From positions 1 through 15,804 of the forward strand of contig NZ_JAUMZV010000049.1 of the NCBI RefSeq assembly GCF_030527935.1: a stretch of DNA of 15,804 bases, written 5' to 3'. The number at the start of each line of letters is the position of its first letter. Position 1 is the stretch's first letter. The notes under the pieces were generated by a model. That model made no database searches. It had not been told where the DNA came from and saw only the letters and a list, made by a program, of their open reading frames with translations. A program made the position numbers and the translations under genes. This DNA is from Kingella sp. (in: b-proteobacteria) (GTDB lineage Bacteria; Pseudomonadota; Gammaproteobacteria; Burkholderiales; Neisseriaceae). This document shows, piece by piece, positions 1-7,006 of this stretch.

Positions 1-1659
1 CGCGCTGCATTGGGCGAGCGTGCGTTTGTCTATGTGTTCGCACTCGTTGCAAATGGTGATTTTCACATTGGTGCAAAAATAGTTGCAGCCTGTTTTGGCG
101 GCAATATCCAGCAAGGCGCGAAAGCCTGATTGCGGCAGGGCTTCGTCTAAATTCAAATGCAACGCCGAGCCGCCGTCCAGCCAGTCTATCAACTCGCGCC
201 CGTGCAGCAGGAATTTATCCAGCGCGTTGGTTTGGTCGTCTTCCACCACATAAAAATAAGAGTTATAGCAATCGCGTGGCACAAAATAGCCGTCTGCCTT
301 ATCCCATTTGGCGTTTTTCACGCCCAAGTTTTCGGCGGGCACAAATTCGGTGTTGAATTTCACGCCGTATTTGGCATTGGCGGCTTTGTTGGCTTCAAAA
401 ATAATTTTGAGCCGCGATTGCACAAAATCCACATATTCGGGCGTATAGGCAGCCTGAATGCCTTGGCTTTCGGCGGCTTCCACCATGCCGTTGATGCCGA
501 TGGTTAAAAATTGCTTGTCCAGCGAGATAAAGCCCGCATCGTAAACAGGCAGCAGCCCAGCGGCTTGGTATTCTTCCATCAACTTGCGGTAGGCGTATTG
601 ATAGCGGTGGATTTTGTCCACTTCGGCGGCAAGGTCGCGCCCATCTTGCACCAAGCGATTCATGTTGATGGTAATCACGTTGATTGAACCCGTTGCCACG
701 CCGCCTGCGCCGAGCGAGTAGGAAAAGGTGCTGTCTTCAATTTGGTTGCGCAGTCGGCAGCAAGATGCCAGCGAATCGGGGTTGTCGGATTGGTACACAA
801 AAAACGAATTGCCCACGCTTAATTCGTGCGCCAGCGTGTCGGCAAACTCGCCGTCTTTGCATTTGCCGTGGTCGGTGAGCATGGCGGCGGTTACCACGGG
901 GAAGGTGAGCACCGCTTTGTTGCGCTCTTGGTTGAACCAATTTAGGAAAAATTTTTGCAAACGCGACACGCTTGCCCACACGGGCTTGGTGAAATCGGGG
1001 AACACAAAATCGCCAAACATCGCGTCAAAATAATAGCGGTCATACAGCGAAATATTCCAGAACACGCTTTGATAACCCCGCGCGGCGGCGGGCTGGTTGA
1101 TGCTATACACCACTTGCTGCAAGGCGTTTTCAATCTCGCTGCGGTGGGTGGTTAAATAATCGTTGCCAAAATCTTTGCGGGCGAAGTAGTCAAAATAAGT
1201 AATAAATTCAACCGTTGCCACCGCGCCTGCAAATTGCGCGCTCACGGCAAACACAAAATTGATAAACGAGCCGCAAAACGATGCCAAATGCTGCGGCGCG
1301 CGCGATTCGCCGCCCAATTTGGTGAGCCCATCGCGCAAGAAAGGATACATGGTTACCGACACGCAATAAGGTTTCAGGCTGGTTTCATCGTGCACATAAA
1401 TCTCGTGCGCTTCAATTTGGCGTACATATTCGCGCGCCAAATCATCGCCAAATAATTCGCCAATTTTGCGCGACACTTGGGCGCGGTTAATTTGCACGAA
1501 AACGTCTTTGAGCAACTCGCTTTCCAACGTGGCGATGTTTTTATGGGTAACGTTGGCGTTGGCATCCATGGTTGAGCCGTCTGCCGCGTTGTGCGCCGCC
1601 ATATAGTGTTGAATAAAGTCAAGTTTGGATTGGATTTGTTCGGGATACAGCCGAAGCAT
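1..1659 (-). CDS. nrdD: Anaerobic ribonucleoside-triphosphate reductase NrdD, 3' end outside window
   Basis: Class III (oxygen-sensitive, glycyl-radical) ribonucleotide reductase, which makes dNTPs from NTPs during anaerobic growth. The first 553 codons are open without a stop. The ATG at 1659 has a GGAG ribosome site six bases upstream. Seen: the early block EIYVHD at about residues 86-91, then Y98-C99 (by position the counterpart of phage T4 Cys79), the segment SLASCCRLRNQ with C300-C301 (region of the second active-site cysteine), and near the left edge C537-x2-C540 with C551, the start of the C-terminal zinc site. The glycyl-radical loop lies beyond base 1. The gene follows nrdG, its activase, across 141 bases that carry a terminator-like hairpin. 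A DUS at 447-458 is read through as IQAAY. Identification is firm; the full length cannot be seen. Confidence 0.95.
   Translation of the reverse strand, partial: MLRLYPEQIQSKLDFIQHYMAAHNAADGSTMDANANVTHKNIATLESELLKDVFVQINRAQVSRKIGELFGDDLAREYVRQIEAHEIYVHDETSLKPYCVSVTMYPFLRDGLTKLGGESRAPQHLASFCGSFINFVFAVSAQFAGAVATVEFITYFDYFARKDFGNDYLTTHRSEIENALQQVVYSINQPAAARGYQSVFWNISLYDRYYFDAMFGDFVFPDFTKPVWASVSRLQKFFLNWFNQERNKAVLTFPVVTAAMLTDHGKCKDGEFADTLAHELSVGNSFFVYQSDNPDSLASCCRLRNQIEDSTFSYSLGAGGVATGSINVITINMNRLVQDGRDLAAEVDKIHRYQYAYRKLMEEYQAAGLLPVYDAGFISLDKQFLTIGINGMVEAAESQGIQAAYTPEYVDFVQSRLKIIFEANKAANAKYGVKFNTEFVPAENLGVKNAKWDKADGYFVPRDCYNSYFYVVEDDQTNALDKFLLHGRELIDWLDGGSALHLNLDEALPQSGFRALLDIAAKTGCNYFCTNVKITICNECEHIDKRTLAQCSA
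447..458 (+). repeat. DNA uptake sequence inside nrdD
   Basis: Exact AGGCAGCCTGAA. It lies in the nrdD coding strand and is translated as part of IQAAY. The reading frame stays open. Confidence 0.85.
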
Positions 1660-1689
1660 GATGTTCTCCAATGTGTGAGTGAGTGGTTG

Positions 1690-1734
1690 AAAAAACGCTG
1701 CTGCCCTTTTCAGGCTGCCTAACAGGGCAACAGC
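1690..1734 (-). terminator. Terminator-like hairpin between nrdG and nrdD
   Basis: Read on the minus strand, the arm at 1734-1724 (GCTGTTGCCCT) pairs with the arm at 1707-1697 (AGGGCAGCAGC). This gives 11 RNA pairs including one G-U. Six Ts follow at 1695-1690. The 16-base loop holds an exact DUS (1709-1720). It ends 30 bases before the nrdD start, leaving little room for a separate nrdD promoter, so it may act as an attenuator or partial terminator. That role is inferred. Confidence 0.6.
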
Positions 1735-1766
1735 AGGGGAAACTGTTTTTATTGTGATTTACCAAT

Positions 1767-1797
1767 AGGCAGCCTGAAACCACATCAGGCTGCCTGA
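1767..1797. repeat. Inverted DUS pair just after nrdG
   Basis: Two DUS cores face each other: 11-bp perfect arms at 1767-1777 and 1785-1795 around a 7-base loop. The right copy, read forward, is AGGCTGCCTGAA (1787-1798), the variant I recall as the Simonsiella dialect. The hairpin lies immediately after the nrdG stop. No T-run follows, so terminator function is doubtful. Confidence 0.6.
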
Positions 1798-1800
1798 AAT

Positions 1801-2313
1801 CTATTGCCGCCGCCAAAACAACGCCGTTAAATCTTCGCCTGTTTGCAAATCGGTAAACCGCTGATTGGTGTTCGGATTATCCAGCCCGCCGCGCTCGGGC
1901 AGCCATCGCCCCGTTTTCAAAAACGACAATTCGGGCAACAACATCGGCGGCACTTCATCGCGCTCCAAGCCCGTGTATAAACACGTTTTCAAGCCAAATT
2001 CATCACGCGCCACCCGCAGCAAAGCCAACAGATTTTCAGGCTGCCATTCGCCGCCCAAAAACAAAACGCAAGTAAGTAAGCCCGCATAACGCCGCAGCCG
2101 CTCGCGCAAATACGCCACCGACAACGCTTCACCCAAGCCCGCTTTCCACGAATCCGCGCTATGGCAGCCCACGCAACGCAAAGGGCAGCCTGAAAGCAAA
2201 AACGCCAACGACACTTCATTAGGCACTTCCTGCCACACAATTTCTTCGCGCGTAAAGCGCAGCGGCGGCAGCACAGACGGCGCATTTTTATAGTGAAGCC
2301 AAATTACATCCAT
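1801..2313 (-). CDS. nrdG: Anaerobic ribonucleotide reductase activating protein NrdG (radical SAM)
   Basis: Radical SAM activase that cleaves S-adenosylmethionine at a 4Fe-4S cluster to install the glycyl radical on NrdD. Seen: the motif GCPLRCVGCHS with C43, C47 and C50 (numbered from the chosen start) in the CxxxCxxC spacing, preceded by the family-typical stretch IVWQEVPNEVSLAF and followed by LFLGGEW, a radical SAM GGE motif. The start is uncertain. The frame extends up to an ATG at 2358, but this adds a hydrophobic leader (MAFRAIFYFVLLVIF) not expected in NrdG. None of the candidate starts (2358, 2313, or a GTG about 36 bases further in) has a clear ribosome site. The 2313 start gives 170 residues, close to the usual 150-160. 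It is first in the nrdG-nrdD unit. Confidence 0.9.
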   Translation of the reverse strand: MDVIWLHYKNAPSVLPPLRFTREEIVWQEVPNEVSLAFLLSGCPLRCVGCHSADSWKAGLGEALSVAYLRERLRRYAGLLTCVLFLGGEWQPENLLALLRVARDEFGLKTCLYTGLERDEVPPMLLPELSFLKTGRWLPERGGLDNPNTNQRFTDLQTGEDLTALFWRRQ

Positions 2314-2385
2314 AAAGATAACCAATAGGACAAAGTAAAAAATTGCCCTAAAAGCCATTGGGCTTAGGGTGAAAACGGAACGAAG

Positions 2386-2425
2386 TTTATGCCTAATCGC
2401 GGTTACAAAAATTGACGCACATCAA
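2386..2425 (-). promoter_or_regulatory. FNR-type promoter of nrdG-nrdD
   Basis: TTGAC-GCAC-ATCAA at 2412-2425 differs from the FNR consensus TTGAT-N4-ATCAA at one base. On the minus strand a possible -10 hexamer, CATAAA, lies at 2391-2386. This puts the box about 32 bases before the -10 end and near -40 from a start at roughly 2378, close to the usual position (-41.5) of an FNR activator site replacing the -35. Oxygen-responsive activation of class III reductase genes by FNR is well known elsewhere. Confidence 0.65.
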
Positions 2426-2429
2426 ATTT

Positions 2430-2454
2430 AAACATTCGTAAATTACGAATGTTT
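2430..2454. promoter_or_regulatory. Perfect 12-1-12 palindrome upstream of the FNR box
   Basis: The arm AAACATTCGTAA (2430-2441) and its exact complement (2443-2454) flank one base. It starts five bases beyond the FNR box, on the side away from nrdG, so its centre is near -64 of the inferred start. Such long perfect symmetry in AT-rich promoter DNA suggests a dimeric repressor or activator site. The inner 11-1-11 layout is like that of Rrf2-family (NsrR-type) sites, but the bases agree only partly. The regulator is unknown. Confidence 0.6.
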
Positions 2455-2559
2455 GCTAAGTTGCGGAAAATATGGAAAACAAATTTGCGCCGCGCGTTTT
2501 CATTTTCAGGCTGCCAAATGGCGGATGGCGGGTTCGTTCTATTGTAGAATAAGCAAGCG

Positions 2560-2569
2560 CAATATATTG
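2560..2569. promoter_or_regulatory. Possible NrdR-box core
   Basis: CAATATATTG is a perfect 10-base palindrome and fits the core CwATATATwG of the NrdR box that controls ribonucleotide reductase genes. The outer bases do not fit, there is no clear second box at the usual spacing, and it is about 185 bases upstream of the inferred nrdG start. Tentative. Confidence 0.3.
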
Positions 2570-2738
2570 TTTATCAAGCGATTTATTTGAAAATGATGCA
2601 AACGGGTTTTCAGGCTGCCTGCCCTGCGAAGTAGAGCCGCACGGCGAAAACGCTTTATAATGCCGTCTCTTTTGATACAGCCTGAAACGCCGCAACCTAA
2701 AACACCATCCCGCGCTGCCCACACCACAAGGATAACCC

Positions 2739-3932
2739 ATGAACAGCCATCTCAATCAACTTCACCCCTATCCATTCGCCCGCCTGCGCGAAGCCATGCA
2801 AGGCATTGCGCCACCCGATGGCATCAGCGAAATCCCGCTTTACATCGGCGAGCCCAAACATCCCACGCCGCCCGTGCTCACCGATGCGCTGATTGCCGCG
2901 CTGCCCGAGCTGTCCAAATATCCCGCCGCGCTGGGCTTGCCCGAGCTGCGCCAAGCCTGCGCCAATTGGTTGCATCGCCGTTACGATGGCTTAACGCTGA
3001 ACCCCGACACGCAAATTTTGCCGATATTGGGCAGCCGCGAAGCGTTGTTTTCCTTTGTTCAGGCTGCGTTAGACCCTGTTGCCAGCGAGAAGCCTGTGGT
3101 GGTGTCGCCCAATCCGTTTTACCAAATCTACGAAGGCGCAACGATTTTGGGCAACGGCGAAATTGTGTACGCCAACACCACCGCGCCGCGCTTTTTGCCC
3201 GATTGGCACAGCGTGCCCGCCGACAAATGGGCGCGTTGCCAAATCGTTTTCGTTTGCTCGCCCGATAACCCCACAGGCAGCGTGCTAACGCGCGATGATT
3301 GGGCGCAATTATTTGAATTGCAAGATAAATACGGCTTCATCATCGCTTCCGATGAATGCTATGCCGAAATCTATTTTGACGGACACAAACCCATCGGCTG
3401 CCTGCAAGCCGCCGCCGAATTGGGGCGCACGTTTGACAACATCATCATGTTCACCAGCCTATCCAAACGCTCCAACGCGCCTAGCTTGCGCTCAGGCTTT
3501 GTGGCGGGCGATGAAAAATTGCTCAAACCATTTTTGCTGTATCGCACCTACCACGGCAGCGCGATGAGCCTGCCTGTGCAACGCGCCAGTATCGCCGCTT
3601 GGAACGATGAAGCCCACGTTGAAGCCAACCGCCGCGCCTATCAGCAAAAATTTGACCGCGTGGTGCCAATTTTGCGGCAAAAATTCAGCGTAACCATGCC
3701 GCAGGCTTCGTTCTACATTTGGCTGCCCATCCCCGATGGCGACGATTTGCGCTTCACGCAAGAGTTATACCGCGCCACAGGCGTGCAGGTGTTGCCCGGA
3801 CGCTTCTTCGCCCGCGACACCGTGCACGGCAACCCCGGTAAAGGCTATGTGCGCATTGCCTTGGTAGATGAAATAGAAAAATGCGTAGAAGCGGCGCAGC
3901 GTATGGTGGCTTGGTATAGTCGTTCCAATTAA
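2739..3932 (+). CDS. dapC: Succinyldiaminopimelate transaminase DapC
   Basis: PLP-dependent class I/II aminotransferase of the succinylase branch of lysine and meso-diaminopimelate synthesis. It moves an amino group from glutamate onto N-succinyl-2-amino-6-ketopimelate in the cytoplasm. In its 397 residues: YIGEPKHPTP near 35-44, NPTG at 177-180, SDECYAEIYF at 204-213 (Asp and Tyr holding PLP), SLSKRSN with the Schiff-base Lys243, and GYVRIAL with the substrate carboxylate-binding Arg372. The layout is closer to proteobacterial DapC than to aspartate aminotransferases. The ATG at 2739 begins the domain directly. The last five codons (YSRSN) and the stop lie inside a Correia-like element, so the natural C-terminus has been replaced. 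Divergent from nrdG. Confidence 0.92.
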   Translation: MNSHLNQLHPYPFARLREAMQGIAPPDGISEIPLYIGEPKHPTPPVLTDALIAALPELSKYPAALGLPELRQACANWLHRRYDGLTLNPDTQILPILGSREALFSFVQAALDPVASEKPVVVSPNPFYQIYEGATILGNGEIVYANTTAPRFLPDWHSVPADKWARCQIVFVCSPDNPTGSVLTRDDWAQLFELQDKYGFIIASDECYAEIYFDGHKPIGCLQAAAELGRTFDNIIMFTSLSKRSNAPSLRSGFVAGDEKLLKPFLLYRTYHGSAMSLPVQRASIAAWNDEAHVEANRRAYQQKFDRVVPILRQKFSVTMPQASFYIWLPIPDGDDLRFTQELYRATGVQVLPGRFFARDTVHGNPGKGYVRIALVDEIEKCVEAAQRMVAWYSRSN

Positions 3933-4020
3933 GCCCTTATACTACGTTGGCTCGCCTTGCTGTACTACTTGTACTATCTGCGGCTCGCCGCCTTGTCTAA
4001 GACTGTGTGAAACGACTATA
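3915..4020. mobile_element. Correia-type miniature element (CREE-like), 106 bp
   Basis: The ends TATAGTCGTT (3915-3924) and AACGACTATA (4011-4020) are perfect 10-bp inverted repeats, extending to 12 of 13. The interior closely matches, from memory, the core of the short neisserial Correia repeat: CTCGCCTTGCTGTACTACTT, then CTATCTGCGGC, then CGCCTTGTC. The length equals the roughly 105-bp class. The outer TATAGT of Neisseria is kept but the rest of the inverted repeat has diverged. The left end is within dapC and supplies its stop codon. Confidence 0.85.
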
Positions 4021-4036
4021 TCAGGCGTAAAAGCGT

Positions 4037-4071
4037 TTTCAGGCTGCCTATTTGCGGTAGGCAGCCTGAAA
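4037..4071 (+). terminator. Inverted DUS pair, probable dapC terminator
   Basis: Perfect 14-bp arms TTTCAGGCTGCCTA (4037-4050) and its complement (4058-4071) around a 7-base loop. Paired DUS hairpins are known as neisserial terminators. The trailing T-run is weak (GCATCGTTT), so efficiency is uncertain. Confidence 0.6.
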
Positions 4072-4110
4072 GCATCGTTTGGTATTTAATCCACCTTATT
4101 TATCAACATT

Positions 4111-4151
4111 AGGCAGCCTGAAAACCGCGCTACACCACTTTCAGACTGCCT
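4111..4151. repeat. Imperfect inverted DUS pair upstream of fpr
   Basis: An exact DUS at 4111-4122 faces a one-mismatch copy at 4140-4151 (TTCAGACTGCCT), 20 bases before the fpr start. No T-run follows. It could fold in the fpr leader or upstream of its promoter, which I cannot place. Confidence 0.55.
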
Positions 4152-4170
4152 TATATCCAGACACATCATC

Positions 4171-4938
4171 ATGCAAGAAAACAAATACAGCACCGAACAA
4201 ATCCTTTGGGTGAAACACCACAGCAAAACCCACATCACTTTCGCCACCACCCGCCCCGAAAGTTTCCGCTTCGCCGCAGGGCAATTCGCCCGCTTGGGCT
4301 TTACCCAAGGCGCGGGCTACATTTGGCGAGCATATTCCATCACTTCCGCCGAATACGCCGACACGCTGGAATTTTTCGCCATCCTGATTCCCGATGGCGA
4401 AATGTCCGCCAAACTCGCCGCCATGCAAGCGGGCGACAGCATCCTGCTGGACAAAACCGCGCAAGGCTTCTTCCTGCCCGAGCGTTTTCCCGATGGCAAC
4501 GATTTAATCATGCTGTGCACAGGCTCGGGCATTGCGCCGTTTCTTTCCATTATTCAGCAGCCTGAAATCTGGCAACGCTTTGACACGCTTGCCCTTGCCC
4601 ACAGCGTGTCGCACAACAGCGATTTGATTTTTAACGACTACATCGCCCAGCTTGCCGAGCATCCGCTGGTGGGCGAGTATCACAGCAAACTGCGCTTTGT
4701 GCCGATTACCACGCGCGAAACAGACAGCGAGCGACTGCATTTCAGGCTGCCTGAAAGCCTGCGCAACGGCAGTTTAAGCCAAGCATTCCAGCTTAGATTT
4801 AGCAAAGAGCGCAGCCGCTTTATGCTCTGCGGCAACCCCAGCATGGTGCAAGACACATTCAAAGCCCTGTTGGAACAAGGTTTCGCCATGCACCGCAACA
4901 AAATCCCAGGGCAAATTATGATGGAGAATGGGTTTTAG
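4171..4938 (+). CDS. fpr: Ferredoxin/flavodoxin-NADP(+) reductase
   Basis: FAD enzyme moving electrons between NADPH and ferredoxin or flavodoxin, in the cytoplasm. Its 255 residues fit the bacterial Fpr length (E. coli 248). Seen: RAYSITS at 53-59 (FAD-binding RxYS), CTGSGIAPFLS at 116-126 (NADP-binding), and FMLCGNPSMVQD at 217-228. No signal peptide or membrane segment. The start ATG at 4171 has no strong ribosome site. A DUS at 4741-4752 is read as FRLPE in a loop of the NADP domain. Relevant to its neighbours: radical SAM activases like NrdG need reduced flavodoxin or ferredoxin, which Fpr supplies in other bacteria; a functional link here is inferred. Confidence 0.9.
   Translation: MQENKYSTEQILWVKHHSKTHITFATTRPESFRFAAGQFARLGFTQGAGYIWRAYSITSAEYADTLEFFAILIPDGEMSAKLAAMQAGDSILLDKTAQGFFLPERFPDGNDLIMLCTGSGIAPFLSIIQQPEIWQRFDTLALAHSVSHNSDLIFNDYIAQLAEHPLVGEYHSKLRFVPITTRETDSERLHFRLPESLRNGSLSQAFQLRFSKERSRFMLCGNPSMVQDTFKALLEQGFAMHRNKIPGQIMMENGF
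4741..4755. repeat. Palindromic DUS inside fpr
   Basis: TTCAGGCTGCCTGAA is a 7-1-7 palindrome. It holds an exact DUS on the minus strand (4741-4752) and the variant AGGCTGCCTGAA on the plus strand (4744-4755). It is translated as FRLPE. Confidence 0.75.
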
Positions 4939-4940
4939 AA

Positions 4941-4994
4941 TTGACACGCATCAACCAATCCAACCCCACGCCGCCCCTATAAATAGCGTATAAT
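4941..4994 (+). promoter_or_regulatory. FNR-like box and -10 elements of lpdA
   Basis: TTGAC-ACGC-ATCAA at 4941-4954 has the same half-sites as the nrdG box. Two possible -10 elements follow: TATAAA (4978-4983), which would place the box near -42, and a better TATAAT (4989-4994), which would place it near -54. Which is used decides whether FNR could activate from a class II position. Confidence 0.55.
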
Positions 4995-5011
4995 GCGCCC
5001 CGTTATTTCTT

Positions 5012-5037
5012 TTCAGGCTGCCGCCTGAATTATTTTG
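5012..5037 (+). repeat. DUS-derived hairpin in the lpdA leader
   Basis: TTCAGGC (5012-5018) and GCCTGAA (5023-5029) can pair around a 4-base loop, followed by TTATTTTG. It lies between the likely promoter and the start codon. Short stem; an attenuating role is possible but unproven. Confidence 0.4.
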
Positions 5038-5070
5038 TAAACACGAGAAACCAGACAAGAAAGGTTTAGT

Positions 5071-6849
5071 ATGAGTTTAGTTGAGCTGAAAGTGCCCGAT
5101 ATTGGCGGACACGAAAATGTGGACATCATTGCCGTAGAAATCAAAGTGGGCGACAGCGTTGCCGTAGAACAAACTTTGATTACACTGGAAACAGACAAAG
5201 CCACTATGGATGTGCCTGCCGAAGCTGCTGGTGTCATCAAAGAAGTGAAAGTGAAAGTGGGCGACAAAATTTCAGAAGGTGGCGTGATTGCCGTGGTGGA
5301 AGCCGCAGGTGCAGCCACCGAAGCCCCCAAAGCTGCCGCAGCCGAAGCCCCCAAAGCCGCAACGCCCGCGCCCCAAGCCGCGCAATTTGCTGGCTCTGCT
5401 GATGCCGAATACGATGTAGTCGTGTTGGGCGGTGGGCCAGGTGGCTACTCTGCTGCCTTTGCCGCTGCCGATGAAGGCTTAAAAGTTGCCCTGATTGAGC
5501 AATACAGCACACTCGGCGGCGTATGCTTGAACGTGGGCTGCATTCCATCCAAAGCCCTGTTGCACAACGCAGCCGTGATTGACGAAGTGAAACACCTTGC
5601 TGCCAACGGCATCAAATTCAACGAACCCGAAATTGACATCAACGGCTTGCGTAGCTACAAAGAAAAAGTCATCGCCAAATTAACAGGTGGCTTGGCTGGC
5701 ATGGCAAAAGCTCGCAAAGTGGACATCATTCGCGGTAACGGGCAATTTGTGGGCGCGAACCACATTGAAGTGGCTTTAACCGAATCGGCTCAATACGAAC
5801 AAGCCAAAGAAACAGGCGAGAAAAAAACCGTTGCCTTCAAAAACGCGATTATCGCCGTGGGCAGCCGCGTGGTGAAACTGCCGTTTATCCCCGAAGACCC
5901 ACGCATTGTGGATTCAACCGGCGCGCTGGAATTACGCCAAGTGCCCGAACGTATGCTGATTATCGGCGGCGGCATCATCGGCTTGGAAATGGGCACAGTG
6001 TACAGCACCTTGGGCGCACGTTTAGACGTGGTAGAAATGATGGACGGTTTGATGCAAGGCGCAGACCGCGATTTGGAAAAAGTATGGGAAAAAATGAACG
6101 CCCATCGCTTTGACAACATCATGACCAGCACCAAAACCGTTGCCGTTGAAGCCAAAGCCGATGGTATCTACGTTACCTTTGAAGGCGAAAAAGCCCCCAA
6201 AGAGCCACAACGCTACGATTTGGTATTGGTTGCCGCAGGTCGCGCGCCCAACGGCAAACTCTGCTCTGCCGAAAAAGCAGGCGTGGCAGTAACTGAGCGC
6301 GGCTTTATTGAAGTGGACAAACAACAGCGTACCAATGTGCCACACATCTACGCCATCGGCGACGTGGTGGGACAACCCATGTTGGCGCACAAAGCGGTGC
6401 ACGAAGCGCACGTTGCCGCTGAAAACTGCGCGGGACACAAAGCTTACTTTGACGCGCGTGTGATTCCAGGGGTGGCGTACACCGACCCCGAAGTGGCTTG
6501 GGTGGGTGTTACCGAAGAAATCGCCAAACGCGATGGCATCAAAATCACCAAATCTGTGTTCCCTTGGGCAGCATCAGGTCGCGCCATTGCCAATGGCCGC
6601 GATGAAGGCTTCACCAAACTGATTTTTGACGCGGAAACAGGCTTGATTATCGGCGGCGGTATTGTGGGCACACACGCTGGCGATATGATTGGCGAAATCT
6701 GCTTGGCGATTGAAATGGGCTGCGATGCGGTGGATATTGGCAGCACCATCCACCCCCACCCAACATTAGGCGAATCCATCGGCATGGCAGCCGAAGTGGC
6801 AAACGGCACTTGCACCGACTTGCCACCACAAAAGAAAGCCAAAAAATAG
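5071..6849 (+). CDS. lpdA: Dihydrolipoamide dehydrogenase with N-terminal lipoyl domain (E3, P64k-like)
   Basis: FAD-disulfide oxidoreductase, the E3 part of 2-oxoacid dehydrogenase complexes. It reoxidises dihydrolipoyl groups and reduces NAD. Its 592 residues include an extra lipoyl domain (about 1-78, lipoyl-lysine K43 in ETDKATMD), an Ala/Pro/Lys-rich linker (about 79-112), the FAD Rossmann motif VVVLGGGPGGYSAA (116-129), the redox pair C152 and C157 in GGVCLNVGCIPSK, the NAD motif IIGGGIIGLEMG (297-308), and the catalytic H563-P-T-x-x-E568 near the end. The same architecture is known from meningococcal P64k. A ribosome site AAGG precedes the ATG. No pdh E1/E2 genes are adjacent in this window; it has its own promoter and terminator. 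Confidence 0.96.
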   Translation: MSLVELKVPDIGGHENVDIIAVEIKVGDSVAVEQTLITLETDKATMDVPAEAAGVIKEVKVKVGDKISEGGVIAVVEAAGAATEAPKAAAAEAPKAATPAPQAAQFAGSADAEYDVVVLGGGPGGYSAAFAAADEGLKVALIEQYSTLGGVCLNVGCIPSKALLHNAAVIDEVKHLAANGIKFNEPEIDINGLRSYKEKVIAKLTGGLAGMAKARKVDIIRGNGQFVGANHIEVALTESAQYEQAKETGEKKTVAFKNAIIAVGSRVVKLPFIPEDPRIVDSTGALELRQVPERMLIIGGGIIGLEMGTVYSTLGARLDVVEMMDGLMQGADRDLEKVWEKMNAHRFDNIMTSTKTVAVEAKADGIYVTFEGEKAPKEPQRYDLVLVAAGRAPNGKLCSAEKAGVAVTERGFIEVDKQQRTNVPHIYAIGDVVGQPMLAHKAVHEAHVAAENCAGHKAYFDARVIPGVAYTDPEVAWVGVTEEIAKRDGIKITKSVFPWAASGRAIANGRDEGFTKLIFDAETGLIIGGGIVGTHAGDMIGEICLAIEMGCDAVDIGSTIHPHPTLGESIGMAAEVANGTCTDLPPQKKAKK

Positions 6850-6873
6850 TCACTTGATGCTTTGATGGCTTAA

Positions 6874-6924
6874 AAGGCAGCCTGAAAATGGGTGAATACC
6901 GTTTTCAGGCTGCCTTGTTTGTTT
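6874..6924 (+). terminator. lpdA terminator built from inverted DUS
   Basis: Perfect 15-bp arms, AAGGCAGCCTGAAAA (6874-6888) and its complement (6902-6916), with a 13-base loop, followed by TTGTTTGTTT. A convincing intrinsic terminator 24 bases after the lpdA stop. Confidence 0.85.
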
Positions 6925-6933
6925 CTTCATCAA

Positions 6934-6945
6934 AGGCAGCCTGAA
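6934..6945 (+). repeat. DNA uptake sequence upstream of cysE
   Basis: Exact AGGCAGCCTGAA, the third copy between lpdA and cysE. I see no clear cysE promoter in the remaining 60 bases. Confidence 0.85.
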
Positions 6946-7006
6946 AACCCTTTATCAATCCCGCAAAACAACGTACCATCCCCCCTTTTTTAAGCCCCTG
7001 AACACC

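Larger units (their letters stand above)
2359..2738. other. Intergenic region between divergent nrdG and dapC
   Basis: About 380 bases without a convincing gene. It holds the FNR-type promoter, the 25-base palindrome, a DUS core with one end mismatch near 2505-2516, an AT-rich stretch with an NrdR-like palindrome, and an exact DUS at 2609-2620. A TATAAT at 2656-2661 is the likely dapC -10; no good -35 is visible. The bases after it (ATGCCGTCTC) resemble the first ten of the Neisseria-dialect DUS. Confidence 0.6.

Noticed and set aside
728..1033. 101-codon open frame on the plus strand
   Set aside because: Opposite strand of nrdD, which is continuous and well conserved here.
2456..2755. 99-codon minus-strand frame in the nrdG-dapC gap
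   Set aside because: Runs through a promoter, DUS and the dapC start, with no ribosome site or recognisable protein sequence.
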